NCBI GenBank assembly: GCA_026169535.1
Contig: JAPFCU010000037.1
Span: 1 to 64,000 of the forward strand
Reading direction: 5' to 3'
Length of the DNA: 64,000 nt
DNA from: Blautia sp.
Lineage (GTDB): Bacteria > Bacillota > Clostridia > Lachnospirales > Lachnospiraceae
Part shown: piece by piece, positions 29,330-41,395 of the stretch
Numbering within the stretch: the first letter of the stretch is position 1
Layout of the letters: every line of letters begins with the position of its first letter
Notes under the pieces: model-generated
Seen by the model: only the letters and a program-made list of their open reading frames with translations
The model's database searches: none
Told to the model about the DNA's origin: nothing
Program-made: the position numbers and the translations under genes

Positions 29330-32182
29330 TTATTTCAGGTATTTTGCCACATACTGACCGGTATAGGATTCCGGTACCTTTGCAATCTCCTCCGGTGTCC
29401 CTCTGGCAATAACAGTACCTCCTCTGTCTCCGCCTTCCGGTCCCATATCTATAATATAATCCGCGGTTTTGATCACATCAAGGTTATGTTCGATCACAAC
29501 CACAGTATTGCCGCCCTCGGCCAGCCGTTTCAGAATATCCACCAGTTTATGGACGTCTGCAAAATGAAGGCCTGTGGTAGGTTCATCCAGAATATAAATG
29601 GTCTTTCCGGTGCTTCTCCGGCTCAGCTCTGAGGCAAGCTTGATACGCTGTGCTTCTCCGCCGGAAAGTTCTGTAGAAGGCTGACCCAGACGGATATAGG
29701 AAAGTCCCACATCATAAAGCGTCTGAATCTTTCTGCGGATAGAAGGAATGTTTTCAAAAAATGTAAGCGCTTCTTCCACTGTCATATTCAGAACATCATA
29801 GATATTTTTATCTTTATATTTTACCTCAAGAGTTTCACGATTATATCGTTTTCCCTTACATACTTCACAGGGAACATAGACATCTGACAAAAAGTGCATT
29901 TCGATTTTGATGATCCCGTCGCCGCTGCAGGCCTCACATCTTCCGCCTTTTACATTAAAGCTGAACCGGCCTTTTTTATATCCCCGGGCCTTTGCATCTG
30001 CAGTAGATGCAAAGAGATCTCTTATCTGATCAAAAACACCGGTATATGTGGCAGGATTTGATCTGGGCGTCCTGCCTATTGGCGACTGATCGATACTGAT
30101 CACCTTATCCAGCGCATCCAGCCCCAGTATCTCTTTATGTTTTCCCGGGATGACCCTTGCACGGTTCAGATCCCTTGCCAGAGTTTTATAAAGGACTTCA
30201 TTGATCAGGGAGCTTTTTCCCGATCCGCTGACACCTGTAATACAGGTCATGATCCCCAGCGGGATATCCACATTTACATTCTTCAGATTATTTTCTGAGG
30301 CGCCGCGGATCTTCAGCCAGCCTGAAGGCATCTTTCTCTCTGATGGTACTGGAATACTGCATTTTCCGCTGAGATAAGCGCCTGTAATGGACGCTTCATT
30401 TTTCATCAGATCCTCTGCTGTTCCCATGGCGACAAGTTTTCCACCGTGTTCTCCGGCCCCCGGCCCGATATCCACCACGCAGTCTGCCGCACGCATGGTA
30501 TCTTCATCATGTTCCACTACAATAAGACTGTTTCCAAGGTCCCTCAGACGCATCAGCGCTTTCAGCAGTTTGTCATTATCTCTCTGATGAAGTCCGATAC
30601 TTGGTTCATCCAGGATATAGGCTACCCCGACCAGACCAGAGCCAATCTGCGTTGCAAGACGTATCCTCTGAGCCTCTCCACCGGAAAGTGTAGAAGTTGC
30701 TCTTCCAAGAGAAAGATAATCCAACCCTACCTCCGCAAGAAATCCCACCCTGGCACGAATCTCCTTAAGGATCTGTCTGCCGATCAGTTCCTGCTGCTCA
30801 GTCAGTTTCAGTTCTTCAAGAAATTTTTTCAGATTTTCTATGGAAAGAGCTGTCAGTTCATAAATGTTCTTATCACCGACGGTAACTGCCAGTGCTTCCT
30901 TTTTAAGCCGCTGTCCTTTACATGTTTTACAAGGAGTGATCCTCATAAAAGATTCATACTCCTGTTTCATGGCATCTGATCCGGTTTCCCGGTATCTCTG
31001 TTCCACATTTTTGATCAGTCCCGGAAACGCCACATCATAGACGCCCTCGCCTCTCTGACCTTTGTAATAAACTTTTACAGAATGTCCTTCTGTACCATGA
31101 AGTAGCACATCCTTTATCCTCTGCGGATAATCCTGAAAAGGAGTGTCCAGGCTGAACTGATATTCTTTTGCAAGTGCATCCAGGATTGCTCTGGTAAAAC
31201 TTCCCTTATCTGTGCAGGACTGCCATCCGATCACAGCTATAGCTCCCTGCTGGATACTCAGGGATTTATCAGGTATCATCAGATCCTCATCAAACTCCAT
31301 TTTATATCCCAGACCAAAACAATCCGGGCAGGCTCCAAAAGGATTATTAAAGGAAAAGCTTCTCGGCTCAATCTCGTCAATGCTGATCTGACAATCCGGA
31401 CAGGAAAAACTCTGGCTGAAAGTCAGAACATTTCCATCCATTGTATCAACCATCAAAAGACCGTCTGCAAGATCAAGAACCGTTTCAATAGAATCTGCCA
31501 GTCTCTTCTCGATCCCCGGCTTTACCACCAGACGGTCAACAATAATTTCTATATTATGTTTAACATTTTTATCCAGTTTGATCTCTTCTGATAATTCATA
31601 CAGGCTTCCATCTATCTGCACACGGACATATCCGCTTCTTTTGGCATGGTCAAGAAGCTTTGCATGCGTTCCTTTACGCCCTCTGACCACCGGAGCAAGC
31701 AGCTGTATCCTTGTCCGTTCCGGAAGAGACATGATATGATCCACCATCTGATCCACCGTCTGCTTTTTGATCTCTTTCCCACATTTCGGACAGTGCGGGA
31801 TTCCGATCCGGGCATACAGCAAACGCATATAATCATAGATTTCTGTTACCGTACCTACGGTAGAACGCGGATTTCGATTGGTAGATTTCTGATCAATAGA
31901 GATTGCGGGAGGAAGTCCTTCAATCATCTCTACATCTGGCTTTTCCATCTGACCGAGGAACTGTCTCGCATATGAAGAAAGGGATTCCATGTAACGTCTC
32001 TGTCCCTCTGCATAGATTGTATCAAATGCCAGAGAAGATTTACCTGATCCGCTGACACCTGTGAGAACTACAAATTCATCTCTTGGAATATCTACACTTA
32101 GATTTTTCAGATTATTTACATTCGCTCCACGGATTTTGATAAACTTTTTTCCAGTGTTATGTTCAGCCATTTGTCCCTCCAT
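29330..32182 (-). CDS. uvrA: Excinuclease ABC subunit A
   Basis: 950 aa; ABC motifs ([39 protein letters not shown]), zinc [20 protein letters not shown]. Confidence 0.98.
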   Translation of the reverse strand: MEGQMAEHNTGKKFIKIRGANVNNLKNLSVDIPRDEFVVLTGVSGSGKSSLAFDTIYAEGQRRYMESLSSYARQFLGQMEKPDVEMIEGLPPAISIDQKSTNRNPRSTVGTVTEIYDYMRLLYARIGIPHCPKCGKEIKKQTVDQMVDHIMSLPERTRIQLLAPVVRGRKGTHAKLLDHAKRSGYVRVQIDGSLYELSEEIKLDKNVKHNIEIIVDRLVVKPGIEKRLADSIETVLDLADGLLMVDTMDGNVLTFSQSFSCPDCQISIDEIEPRSFSFNNPFGACPDCFGLGYKMEFDEDLMIPDKSLSIQQGAIAVIGWQSCTDKGSFTRAILDALAKEYQFSLDTPFQDYPQRIKDVLLHGTEGHSVKVYYKGQRGEGVYDVAFPGLIKNVEQRYRETGSDAMKQEYESFMRITPCKTCKGQRLKKEALAVTVGDKNIYELTALSIENLKKFLEELKLTEQQELIGRQILKEIRARVGFLAEVGLDYLSLGRATSTLSGGEAQRIRLATQIGSGLVGVAYILDEPSIGLHQRDNDKLLKALMRLRDLGNSLIVVEHDEDTMRAADCVVDIGPGAGEHGGKLVAMGTAEDLMKNEASITGAYLSGKCSIPVPSERKMPSGWLKIRGASENNLKNVNVDIPLGIMTCITGVSGSGKSSLINEVLYKTLARDLNRARVIPGKHKEILGLDALDKVISIDQSPIGRTPRSNPATYTGVFDQIRDLFASTADAKARGYKKGRFSFNVKGGRCEACSGDGIIKIEMHFLSDVYVPCEVCKGKRYNRETLEVKYKDKNIYDVLNMTVEEALTFFENIPSIRRKIQTLYDVGLSYIRLGQPSTELSGGEAQRIKLASELSRRSTGKTIYILDEPTTGLHFADVHKLVDILKRLAEGGNTVVVIEHNLDVIKTADYIIDMGPEGGDRGGTVIARGTPEEIAKVPESYTGQYVAKYLK

Positions 32183-32208
32183 TTTTCTTTCCTGTATATC
32201 AGATCACA

Positions 32209-33366
32209 TCAGTCCTGCAGAAAATCTGACAGGATCTGGTTACTCACATGGATTCCCTGACGGGTAAATCGCCATAAATCCTTATTTTTTTCCATAAATC
32301 CCATAGATCTGTATTTTTCCAGCACTTCACCATAGACTTCTTCCATAGGAACATCAAACCTTTTATAAAATCCGGTTTCTGATACGCCTTCTGTCATCCG
32401 AAGCCCCAGGAACATAAATTCCTCCTCCTGTTCTTTCACAGACAGCAGGGTCTCATTCTTTCGTATTTTTTTCGGACAGCCGCTCCACTGCAGATACTCC
32501 TGCATATTCTCCGTATTATGGAATCGGAGTACGGCTCTGCTGCCTTTCCACGGCATCAAAGAGGCTGCACCAAGTCCCAGCCCCAGATACTCTGTCCGTT
32601 TCCAGTAACCGGAATTATGTCTGCATATATATCCATCTCTGGCATAATTAGATATCTCATACTGAGCGTATCCATACTCCTGAAGGATTCTGGACGTATC
32701 CTCATACATTTCATATTCTGTATCCTCATCCGGAAGATCCAGTTCTTTTTCTGCAAAAGGTGTTCCTTCCTCTATGATCAGACTGTAGGCAGAAACATGC
32801 TCCGGCTGCAGTTCGGCCACTGTTCTGAGATTATACTCCCAGCCTTTTCTGGTCTGACCGGGAACTGCAAATATGAGATCAACATTGATATTGTCAAATC
32901 CCGCTTTTCGGGCAAGCTCATAACTCTCCAGAAATCCCTGAAAATCATGGATTCTTCCCAACATACGAAGTTCATCATTATTCACAGACTGAAGCCCGAG
33001 ACTCAGTCTGTTTATCCCGGATTCTCTGTAAATCCTCAGCTTCTGCAATGTCAGTGTTCCCGGATTCGCTTCGATGGTAACCTCTGCCTGATCAGAAAAA
33101 ACAAATTTCTTTTTCAGCATCTTCATAATCTCGCTGATGTCTGATGCATCCAGCAGAGAAGGCGTTCCTCCTCCAATAAATACCGAAACGATTTCCCGGT
33201 CAGAATCATCCACACTTCCCTGTATTTCCTTTAAAAGAGCCTGCACATACGCTTTCTGTATCTCCTTCCCTGCCGGTCCGGAAAGGAAATCACAATACTC
33301 GCATTTTTTCACACAAAAAGGTATATGGACATATAGCTCCAAAGGAATTCTTTCTTTATTCCTCAT
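32209..33366 (-). CDS. hemW: Radical SAM coproporphyrinogen III oxidase-like (HemW)
   Basis: 385 aa; YVHIPFCVKKCEYCDFLS, FIGGGTPSLLDA. Confidence 0.95.
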   Translation of the reverse strand: MRNKERIPLELYVHIPFCVKKCEYCDFLSGPAGKEIQKAYVQALLKEIQGSVDDSDREIVSVFIGGGTPSLLDASDISEIMKMLKKKFVFSDQAEVTIEANPGTLTLQKLRIYRESGINRLSLGLQSVNNDELRMLGRIHDFQGFLESYELARKAGFDNINVDLIFAVPGQTRKGWEYNLRTVAELQPEHVSAYSLIIEEGTPFAEKELDLPDEDTEYEMYEDTSRILQEYGYAQYEISNYARDGYICRHNSGYWKRTEYLGLGLGAASLMPWKGSRAVLRFHNTENMQEYLQWSGCPKKIRKNETLLSVKEQEEEFMFLGLRMTEGVSETGFYKRFDVPMEEVYGEVLEKYRSMGFMEKNKDLWRFTRQGIHVSNQILSDFLQD

Positions 33367-33607
33367 CTGTACTTGCCTGCTTTGTCAGATATTCATTTAC
33401 CATTGTGATATTTCCATTTGTCACTACAGCATCCTGATTTACTTCTTCCGGCTTCGGAGTAGGAGACGGTTCCGGTGTGATACTGATCTTCAGAACCTGC
33501 TCTGCTGCCGGATCTTTTTTCTTCTTTCCACAGCCGCAGCCAGACAAAAAAACACAAAGGATCAGAACGGAAAGGACTGTAATCTTTTTTGCTGTAATTA
33601 TTTTCAT
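33356..33607 (-). CDS. Small putative lipoprotein
   Basis: MKIITAKKITVLSVLILCVFLSGCGCGKKKK: signal plus LSGC lipobox; Pro/Thr-rich linker. Start at internal Met. Confidence 0.7.
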   Translation of the reverse strand: MKIITAKKITVLSVLILCVFLSGCGCGKKKKDPAAEQVLKISITPEPSPTPKPEEVNQDAVVTNGNITMVNEYLTKQASTDEE

Positions 33608-33638
33608 CTTTTTACCTTCTTTATCCATCAGGGACTGC

Positions 33639-35447
33639 TTACTTTTCATCTAGTTTAAGAACACTCATAAACGCCTTCTGCGGAATCTCTACATTTCCTA
33701 CCTGGCGCATACGTTTTTTACCTTCTTTCTGTTTTTCAAGAAGCTTCTTCTTACGACTGATATCACCGCCATAACATTTGGCAAGTACGTCCTTACGCAT
33801 AGCTCTGACAGTCTCTCTGGCAATGATCTTGCTTCCCACCGCTGCCTGGATGGGGATCTCAAAAAGCTGTCTGGGGATTTCCTCCTTCAGCTTCTCGCAC
33901 ATCTTCCTTCCTCTCTCATAGGCAGTTTCTGCATGGACAATAAAGGAAAGCGCATCTACTTCTTCCTTGTTTACAAGGATATCCAGTTTGACAAGTTCAC
34001 TGCGTTCATAGCCGCAAAGATCATAATCCAATGAAGCGTAGCCTCTGGAACGTGATTTAAGAGCATCAAAAAAGTCATAAATAATCTCATTAAGAGGAAG
34101 CTTGTATTTCAGAAGAGCACGGGTTTCTTCCATATAATCCATACCGATATACTGTCCGCGGCGTTCCTGGCAAAGATCCATGATTGCACCGATAAACTCT
34201 GTGGTCACCATGATCTCTGCATTAACCATAGGCTCCTCCATATATTCAATTTCAGAAGGATCCGGAAGATTAGACGGGTTTGTAAGCTCAATCATATCTC
34301 CATTTGTTTTATACACTTTATAAATAACGCCAGGAGCTGTTGTTACAAGGTCAAGATTATACTCTCTTTCCAGTCTCTCCTGAATGATTTCCAGATGGAG
34401 AAGTCCCAGAAAACCACAACGGAAACCGAATCCAAGAGCCACTGACGTCTCCGGCTCATAGAAAAGAGAGGCATCGTTCAGCTGAAGCTTCTCCAGAGCA
34501 TCTCGAAGATCTCCATATTTTGCTCCATCCGCCGGATAAAGTCCGCAGTATACCATAGGCTGTACTTTCTTATAACCCGGAAGGGCTTCTGCACATGGAT
34601 TTGCCACATCTGTCACAGTATCACCCACACGGGTATCACTGACATTTTTGATACTTGCAGTAAAGTATCCTACCATACCTGCACTCAGCTCATCACATGG
34701 AATAAAACGTCCTGCGCCAAAGTATCCTACTTCCACCACTTCTGCTGTAAAGCCAGTAGCCATCATCTTAACAGTAGTTCCTTTTTTTATCCTTCCGTCC
34801 ATCAGTCTGCAAAATACAATGACGCCTTTATAAGAATCATAAATGGAATCAAAAATCAGAGCCTTCAGCGGAGCATCCACATCTCCATTGGGGGCCGGTA
34901 TCTTCTCTACGATCTGTTCCAGCACATCCTCGATATTCAAACCTGTCTTAGCTGAAATCCGTGGTGCATCCTGTGCTTCCAATCCGATCACATCCTCAAT
35001 CTCATTGATCACACGATCCGGCTCCGCACTTGGAAGGTCGATCTTGTTGATCACAGGAAGCACATCAAGGTTATGTTCCAGAGCCAGATATACATTGGCC
35101 AGCGTCTGCGCCTCTATTCCCTGAGCGGCATCTACAACAAGAATCGCGCCGTCACAGGCAGCAAGACTCCTGGACACCTCATAGTTAAAATCCACATGTC
35201 CAGGGGTATCGATCAGGTTAAAAATATATTCTTCCCCATCTTTTGCTCTGTATACAATCCGCACCGCCTGAGATTTTATCGTAATCCCGCGCTCGCGCTC
35301 CAGATCCATATTATCCAGGATCTGGGACTGCATCTCCCTCTGGGTCAGAAGCCCTGTTTTTTCAATAATACGGTCAGCCAATGTGGACTTACCGTGGTCG
35401 ATATGTGCAATAATGCAGAAATTTCGAATCTTGCTCTGATCTGTCAT
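33639..35447 (-). CDS. lepA: Elongation factor 4 (LepA)
   Basis: 602 aa; [43 protein letters not shown]. Confidence 0.98.
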   Translation of the reverse strand: MTDQSKIRNFCIIAHIDHGKSTLADRIIEKTGLLTQREMQSQILDNMDLERERGITIKSQAVRIVYRAKDGEEYIFNLIDTPGHVDFNYEVSRSLAACDGAILVVDAAQGIEAQTLANVYLALEHNLDVLPVINKIDLPSAEPDRVINEIEDVIGLEAQDAPRISAKTGLNIEDVLEQIVEKIPAPNGDVDAPLKALIFDSIYDSYKGVIVFCRLMDGRIKKGTTVKMMATGFTAEVVEVGYFGAGRFIPCDELSAGMVGYFTASIKNVSDTRVGDTVTDVANPCAEALPGYKKVQPMVYCGLYPADGAKYGDLRDALEKLQLNDASLFYEPETSVALGFGFRCGFLGLLHLEIIQERLEREYNLDLVTTAPGVIYKVYKTNGDMIELTNPSNLPDPSEIEYMEEPMVNAEIMVTTEFIGAIMDLCQERRGQYIGMDYMEETRALLKYKLPLNEIIYDFFDALKSRSRGYASLDYDLCGYERSELVKLDILVNKEEVDALSFIVHAETAYERGRKMCEKLKEEIPRQLFEIPIQAAVGSKIIARETVRAMRKDVLAKCYGGDISRKKKLLEKQKEGKKRMRQVGNVEIPQKAFMSVLKLDEK

Positions 35448-35714
35448 TCCGCAGTCTTCCTCCTCTTATTTACTATATATTTCGCTGCTGTTCTCTCCGT
35501 CACAACAGCCATGTTTTCATGGCATTCGTGCCTCATTATAGCATAGATATCTGTATCAAGTCTATACATCCTCTCGTGTTTCCCGGGGTCCCAGCCCCGT
35601 TTTCAGAGTGTTTTTTGTATCTGTTTCCATTATACAAACGTATGTTCCAGCTTTCAAGCCTGTTTTTTATTTTATTAATCGAAAAAATACACAATGTCCT
35701 GTTTTCCAGTGAAT

Positions 35715-35763
35715 AAAAAGAGACAGACATCCACAGGCACTGTACCTCTGGTCTGTCTGTCTC
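35715..35763 (-). terminator. Intrinsic terminator at end of sugar operon
   Basis: Minus strand GAGACAGACAGAC...GTCTGTCTC followed by TTTTTATTC. Confidence 0.8.
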
Positions 35764-35795
35764 CTTTCATTGTAGAGCAGCTTTCCATTTCTTTC

Positions 35796-36752
35796 TCAGT
35801 CCATATCCTTACTTTTTTCCTGAGATATCAATCTTGCTCCGCCATAAATCCCTGCCTCACTTCCCAGTGAAGCCAGCCGGAATTCTACATTTTCACATGG
35901 AGGATAAGCATACTTATAATAATATTTTTCAACATAATCCAAAATAATATTCCCGGCCCGGGATACACCGCCGCCAATAACAATTCGCTCCGGATTTATA
36001 ATACAGGCACTTGCCGCCAAAGCTTTTCCAAGATAATATCCGAACTTTTCTGCAATCTGAACTGCCAGATGATCCTGATTACGGACTGCATCAAAGACAA
36101 TGCGTGCAGATATCTCCTGTCCGCGCAGAGCAGAATCTTCTGAAGAATTTTCCATAATCTGATTTCCCAGCCAGCAGATACCCGTTGCTGAGGCAAACTG
36201 CTCCAGACATCCATATTTTCCACAATTGCATTGTTTTTTCATATGATCTTCCACATGCATATGGCCTATTTCTCCTGCTGCTCCAGATACTCCGGAAAGT
36301 ATTTTATCATCGATCACTATACCACAGCCGATTCCTGTTCCCAGCGTAACAAAAAGCATACTGTGACAATTTTTTCCGCTTCCTTTCCATATTTCTCCCA
36401 ACGCAGCCAGATTTGCATCATTCTCTACTTTTATCTGGATTCCGGTAAGCTTTTTCAGCTCTCCAGCGACTGCTACCCTGTCCCATCCAAGATTTTCAGC
36501 ATGCAGAACAGTTCCATCTTCCATTACCAGACCTGGCACCCCCAGCCCTGCTCCTGCAATTTGTTCTCTTTCAAATCCCCATATCTTCAATTTTTTTTCC
36601 AGAGAAATCGCTATGTCTTCCAGAATATTTTTTCCGCTTTCCTGTGTTCGTGTTGGAATGCTCCATTTTTTCAGAAGCATTCCTTCCATATCAAATAGTC
36701 CAAATTTTACTGAGGTGCCGCCTATATCAATTCCCAAACACCACTTTTTCAT
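35796..36752 (-). CDS. ROK family sugar kinase (glucokinase-like)
   Basis: 318 aa; LGIDIGGTSVKFGLFD, GEIGHMHVE, CNCGKYGCLEQFAS zinc motif. Confidence 0.93.
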   Translation of the reverse strand: MKKWCLGIDIGGTSVKFGLFDMEGMLLKKWSIPTRTQESGKNILEDIAISLEKKLKIWGFEREQIAGAGLGVPGLVMEDGTVLHAENLGWDRVAVAGELKKLTGIQIKVENDANLAALGEIWKGSGKNCHSMLFVTLGTGIGCGIVIDDKILSGVSGAAGEIGHMHVEDHMKKQCNCGKYGCLEQFASATGICWLGNQIMENSSEDSALRGQEISARIVFDAVRNQDHLAVQIAEKFGYYLGKALAASACIINPERIVIGGGVSRAGNIILDYVEKYYYKYAYPPCENVEFRLASLGSEAGIYGGARLISQEKSKDMD

Positions 36753-36782
36753 TACGCACCTCCCTCTGCATTCTGATTCTGA

Positions 36783-37826
36783 TCAGGCTTTTTCTTTTTT
36801 CTGAAGCAGAACTGCTATAATAATAATCGCTCCTTTAAATGCCTCCCGCAAAAATGGCGGAACGCCCCACAGATTCAAGAGATTATTCATGATCGCAATT
36901 GTCATAACACCCATGACTGTTCCCTGAATACTTCCTTTTCCTCCGGAAAAGCTTGTACCTCCCACTACTACAGATGCAATAGCATCCAATTCATATCCGG
37001 CACCTGCATTGGCATAATCCATAGAGCCGATACGTGCGATTGTTAGAGTTGCCGTTAATGCTACAAGGAATCCCATGAGAATATAAACTTTACATTTTAC
37101 TTTATTTACATTCACACCAGAAAGCCGTGCAGTACGTTCATTACTTCCAACTGCATACACCTGTCGTCCAAAAACTGTTTTCTGTGCTACAATATAAAGA
37201 ATAACTGCCGTAATGATCCAATATACAATCGGAAGTATCATGTAACCTCCAATCTCTACGTTTGCCAGCTTACAGAACGGTGCAGGAACCTTCGGATTCA
37301 CACTCTGCATAAAATGCTGAGTGACAGAGCGAAAAATTTTCTGCGTTCCTAAAGTAACAATAAAAGGCGGAATCATTCCCCATGATGCAAGTGATCCTGT
37401 AAATCCGCCCAGTACAAGACCAACAAGAATCCCAACTGCAATTGCAATCAGATATGCCGGTACTCCGGTGATTCCAAATCTTGAGAGTGTTCCAATGGTG
37501 TTGGCATCCATGATCACCATCATAACTGCACCAACTGCTACAAGTGTAGAACCAACTGCAAGATCAATGCCTCCGGAAATAATAACAAATGTCATACCAA
37601 GAGAAATAATTCCAATACCTGCATTATTTCTCAATACATTTGTAAAGTTCCTGATCCAGAGTTCTACGCATTCTCCAAAGCTTCCGCACGCAGAATAATT
37701 TAATGCCAGAGTCTGAAGAACAACCATAAAAAGTAATACCAGACCAATGCTGAATAAAGAATTATTTTTCCACTGACTCACCAGCCAGCTCAGGACATTT
37801 TTATTTTGTTTTTCTTTACCGTTCAT
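36783..37826 (-). CDS. Sugar ABC transporter permease (RbsC-like)
   Basis: 347 aa multi-TM; GGIDLAVGSTLVAVGA, AIASVVVGGTSFSGGKGSIQGTVMG. Confidence 0.94.
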   Translation of the reverse strand: MNGKEKQNKNVLSWLVSQWKNNSLFSIGLVLLFMVVLQTLALNYSACGSFGECVELWIRNFTNVLRNNAGIGIISLGMTFVIISGGIDLAVGSTLVAVGAVMMVIMDANTIGTLSRFGITGVPAYLIAIAVGILVGLVLGGFTGSLASWGMIPPFIVTLGTQKIFRSVTQHFMQSVNPKVPAPFCKLANVEIGGYMILPIVYWIITAVILYIVAQKTVFGRQVYAVGSNERTARLSGVNVNKVKCKVYILMGFLVALTATLTIARIGSMDYANAGAGYELDAIASVVVGGTSFSGGKGSIQGTVMGVMTIAIMNNLLNLWGVPPFLREAFKGAIIIIAVLLQKKEKA

Positions 37827-37841
37827 TACTTACCCTCCTGA

Positions 37842-39326
37842 TTATTTGTGCCCGCCGGTTGCAAGCCTCATAATAGTTTCTTCTTTCATTTCATCTCCAT
37901 GAAGCTCGTCCTGGATTGTACCATGATACATAACCACTGCCCTGCTGCAGATTCGTATAATCTCCTGAGCCTCACTGGAAAGAATCACAACTGCAATCCC
38001 CTGTTTTGCAAGTTCCAGGATGATATTATAAATATCTTCTTTTGCTCCTACATCCACACCCTGAGTAGGATTGTCCAGGATCAATACCTTAGGATTTGCC
38101 ATCAGCCATTTCGCCAGCACCACTTTTTGTTGATTTCCGCCGGAAAGACTTCCGATTAGATCCGTACCTTTTCCCAGCTTAATCCTGAGATTTTCTACAA
38201 ACCCGTCAAATTCTCTCTTTTGTCTGATTTTGTCTATAATTCCATAACGCGTCATTTTAGGAAGTACTGCGATCGACGCGTTTTCCATAATATTCATATC
38301 CTTTATAATGCCATTTTCTTTACGATCTCTGGGAACATATCCGATTCCCTGATCCATAGCCTGCTGTACACTGGAAATCCTGCATTCCTGTCCTTCTACA
38401 AATATACGTCCGCTATATTCCGGCATACATCCGAATACTGTCTGGAACACTTCTGTTCTTCCATCACCCAGAAGACCTGTTACTCCAAGGATTTCCCCTT
38501 TATGTACTGCTAAAGAAATGTCTTTAAACTTCTTATCTAAAGACAAATTTTCCAATCTTAATACCTCTTCCCCATATTCCTGCTGCTGACGAAGAGATTC
38601 TGTCCTTACTTCATGCCCCACCATAAACTTTGCCAGTTCATTGATACTGGTATCGCTTACATTTCCATGTGCCACCATCTGACCATCCCGCAAAACGGTA
38701 TAACGATCACAGAATTCCATAACCTCTCGTAGTTTATGTGAAATAAATACAATTCCTACTCCCTGTTTTTTCAGAGTCCGCATCATAGTAAATACATGCT
38801 CAATCTCCGGCTCTGTCAGAGATGTAGTTGGTTCATCCATAATGATCAGCTTTGCATTCATCATTAATGCTCGTGCAATCTCTACAATCTGTTTATAAGA
38901 TGCATCCAGGTCTCTGACCATTGTTTTCGGATCAATCTCTACTTCTATTCGTTCAAATACTTTCCTTGTCTCCTCGCACATTGCCTCAATATCCAGAAGA
39001 CCATTTTTCTTTTTAATTTCTCTGCTGATAAACATATTTTCATATACAGCAAGATCATTGATCAGGTTCAGCTCCTGATGAATAAACCCAACACCTGCAT
39101 TCAAGGAATCCAGCGGAGTCGCAAATTCAACCAGCCTGTCATCAATGGAAATCGTTCCCTGATCTGCTTTCAGAACGCCACCAAGTATATTCATAAGTGT
39201 GGATTTTCCTGCTCCATTTTCACCTAACAGCGCGCAGATTTCACCACCGGAAAGCGTAAAATCAATTCCCTGCAGTACATTATTTGCGCCAAAAGATTTT
39301 GTAATCCCTTTCATCTTCAGATTCAT
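37842..39326 (-). CDS. Sugar ABC transporter ATP-binding protein with two ABC domains (RbsA-like)
   Basis: 494 aa; LLGENGAGKSTLMNILGG, IMDEPTTSLTEPE, SLSGGNQQKVVLAKWL. Confidence 0.96.
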   Translation of the reverse strand: MNLKMKGITKSFGANNVLQGIDFTLSGGEICALLGENGAGKSTLMNILGGVLKADQGTISIDDRLVEFATPLDSLNAGVGFIHQELNLINDLAVYENMFISREIKKKNGLLDIEAMCEETRKVFERIEVEIDPKTMVRDLDASYKQIVEIARALMMNAKLIIMDEPTTSLTEPEIEHVFTMMRTLKKQGVGIVFISHKLREVMEFCDRYTVLRDGQMVAHGNVSDTSINELAKFMVGHEVRTESLRQQQEYGEEVLRLENLSLDKKFKDISLAVHKGEILGVTGLLGDGRTEVFQTVFGCMPEYSGRIFVEGQECRISSVQQAMDQGIGYVPRDRKENGIIKDMNIMENASIAVLPKMTRYGIIDKIRQKREFDGFVENLRIKLGKGTDLIGSLSGGNQQKVVLAKWLMANPKVLILDNPTQGVDVGAKEDIYNIILELAKQGIAVVILSSEAQEIIRICSRAVVMYHGTIQDELHGDEMKEETIMRLATGGHK

Positions 39327-39356
39327 ATCTGACCTCCAGCTTTCCTTTCAAACAAG

Positions 39357-39378
39357 GCTGCCGTATACACGGCAGCCC
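39357..39378. other. Intergenic inverted repeat between binding-protein and ATPase genes
   Basis: GGCTGCCGT-atac-ACGGCAGCC, 9-bp perfect arms; no U-tract on minus strand. Confidence 0.75.
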
Positions 39379-39399
39379 TTCCAAATTTCATCATACTTA

Positions 39400-40362
39400 T
39401 CAGTATGGAGAAGATGGATCAAGAAATTCTTCATAATTTTCTTTATCTACAATCGTTGTTGGAATAATCAGTTTCTCTTCCACTGTTTCACCGTCCAGAA
39501 GCTGTACAGCCTCATCTACAGCAGTTTCAACCATTGCAGGAGAATAAGTAGCAGAAGCTACATTAATATTCTCATATTCCGGCATCATATTAAAATATTC
39601 CTGGCATCCGCCACCGCCTGTGATAACTTTGATATCGTCTCTTCCAGCTTCCTGGATTGCCTGCAGAACACCGATGGATGTTTCATCATCCAGGGAATAT
39701 ACTGCGTCAATTTTTGGATTATTTACAAGAACATCCGCAAAATCGGCGAGACCAGCTTCACGGGTAAACTCTGTTGCATACTCGATCACTTCCCAGTTCT
39801 GGTCAATTTTTTCCATCTGCTCATAAAATCCTTCCATACGAAGATCGTTTACAGATCCTGCTGTAGGCACTGTCAGAGCGATGACTGTTCCGTCCGGGCC
39901 AATCTTATCAAGAATATAATTTACTCCCTGTACACCCATATCCTTATTATCACCAGTTACCAGATAATAACCTTCAAGATCGAATTCAAGGTCAAAACAG
40001 ACCAGAGGAATGTCTGCATCAAGAATTTTCTGGAGTGGGGCTTCCATGCCGTCCCACTGTGGATATGCTACAATAGCATCCACATTCTGGGTAAGAAGGT
40101 CGTCAAGGTCTGCTGTCATATCTTCTGCATTTCCACTTGTTGCAATAATAAAGTCTTTGATCTTTCCTTCTTCTTTTAATTCTTCGCAGCGTTTTTCTGC
40201 ATGGTATGCTACTGCCGCAACCCATCCATGGGTTACTTCCGGTGCCAGTACACCGATCACGTACTCACTGGTCTCTTCTGCCGCTGAAACAGTTACTGCT
40301 GTTCCGGAAAGAGATCCTGCTGCTAACCCCAGTGCCAATACCATTGCCAATCTTTTTTTCAT
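39400..40362 (-). CDS. Sugar ABC transporter substrate-binding protein
   Basis: 320 aa; signal peptide, periplasmic-binding fold (VIGVLAPEVTHGWVAAVAYHAEKRCEEL). Confidence 0.92.
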   Translation of the reverse strand: MKKRLAMVLALGLAAGSLSGTAVTVSAAEETSEYVIGVLAPEVTHGWVAAVAYHAEKRCEELKEEGKIKDFIIATSGNAEDMTADLDDLLTQNVDAIVAYPQWDGMEAPLQKILDADIPLVCFDLEFDLEGYYLVTGDNKDMGVQGVNYILDKIGPDGTVIALTVPTAGSVNDLRMEGFYEQMEKIDQNWEVIEYATEFTREAGLADFADVLVNNPKIDAVYSLDDETSIGVLQAIQEAGRDDIKVITGGGGCQEYFNMMPEYENINVASATYSPAMVETAVDEAVQLLDGETVEEKLIIPTTIVDKENYEEFLDPSSPY

Positions 40363-40409
40363 GTTGATTCTCCTTTCACATGTACATTTTATAACTAAAG
40401 CGCCCTCGC

Positions 40410-41381
40410 TTATAGTTTCTTATTTATTTCCTCCAAATATCCCAGTACCCCCAGTATCTGATCATATTGGATCATATCCGAATCTTTGTCGTTTTGCAGA
40501 CATTCTACAAAATGCTCCAGTTCTTCAAGATAAACTCCGGTTGGAGGAATATTGATTCCGGTTGGAATTTTTCGTTTCTCTGATGTATCCAGTATTTGCG
40601 GCTCTTTTCCCTCCGGATACAGAATTGCCTTTCCCTCTCTGGATTCCAGAACTCCATGCTCAAAGCATACACGATAGCCTGCTGACCACGGATAATCTCC
40701 ATTGAACCACGAAGCTTCCGCACAGATATTTATTTTCTGTCCATTATACTCAAATTCATAAAGAAACCGATACTGCTGCGGCATACCGTCTTTTCCTGAC
40801 CAGGAACTGGTACAATACTGTTTTTCAGGAAGTCCCAATATACTGACCAGAAAATCCAGATCATGGATATGAAGATCAAATGGAAGAAGCCCACTTTTTG
40901 TTTTATCTGTCAGCCATCCTCCACTTGTCCATTTCGGCTTTGCAGATAATCTCCAAAAATAACCGTCCAGCATTTTTCCACAAGTCTGTTCTTCAATAAC
41001 TCGTTTCAGCACTTTATATTCCGGAAAAAACCGAAGGACCTGTCCCACATACAAATGATGTCCGTATTTTTTTGCAGTATTGATCAGTTCTTCTCCCTCT
41101 GCTCTGGTAAGAGACAGAGGCTTTTCACAGATCACGCTGCAGTATTTCAATGCCTCTTTTGCCTGTGTATAGTGAAGAAATGTAGGAGTACATATATCTA
41201 CAACATCTAAATGTTCGCTTTGTATCATTTCTGTAATATCGGAATAATCATTTACTCCCCATTTTTCAGCTTTTTCTCTGTTTCCACAGACTGCTACAAC
41301 CTGACATTCCTCTATATATTGGTAATTTGTATAATGCACAGTGCCCATACCGCCTGTACCAACAATGCCCACACGTATCAT
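40410..41381 (-). CDS. Gfo/Idh/MocA family oxidoreductase
   Basis: 323 aa; VGIVGTGGMGTVHYTNY, VDICTPTFLHYTQAKEAL, CEKPLSLT. Confidence 0.94.
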   Translation of the reverse strand: MIRVGIVGTGGMGTVHYTNYQYIEECQVVAVCGNREKAEKWGVNDYSDITEMIQSEHLDVVDICTPTFLHYTQAKEALKYCSVICEKPLSLTRAEGEELINTAKKYGHHLYVGQVLRFFPEYKVLKRVIEEQTCGKMLDGYFWRLSAKPKWTSGGWLTDKTKSGLLPFDLHIHDLDFLVSILGLPEKQYCTSSWSGKDGMPQQYRFLYEFEYNGQKINICAEASWFNGDYPWSAGYRVCFEHGVLESREGKAILYPEGKEPQILDTSEKRKIPTGINIPPTGVYLEELEHFVECLQNDKDSDMIQYDQILGVLGYLEEINKKL

Positions 41382-41395
41382 AGCTGCATCACCAC

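Noticed and set aside
33639-35447. Overlaps among lepA, the small lipoprotein and hemW as unusual
   Set aside because: Short overlaps disappear when internal Met starts are used; ordinary operon packing.
35583-35604. CCCGGGGTCCCAGCCCCGTTTT hairpin as a plus-strand terminator
   Set aside because: No plus-strand gene precedes it; orientation does not fit and function is unclear.
35536-35730. 64-aa minus-strand ORF between the sugar islet and lepA
   Set aside because: No SD or family motif; part of an AT-rich intergenic region with terminator structures.
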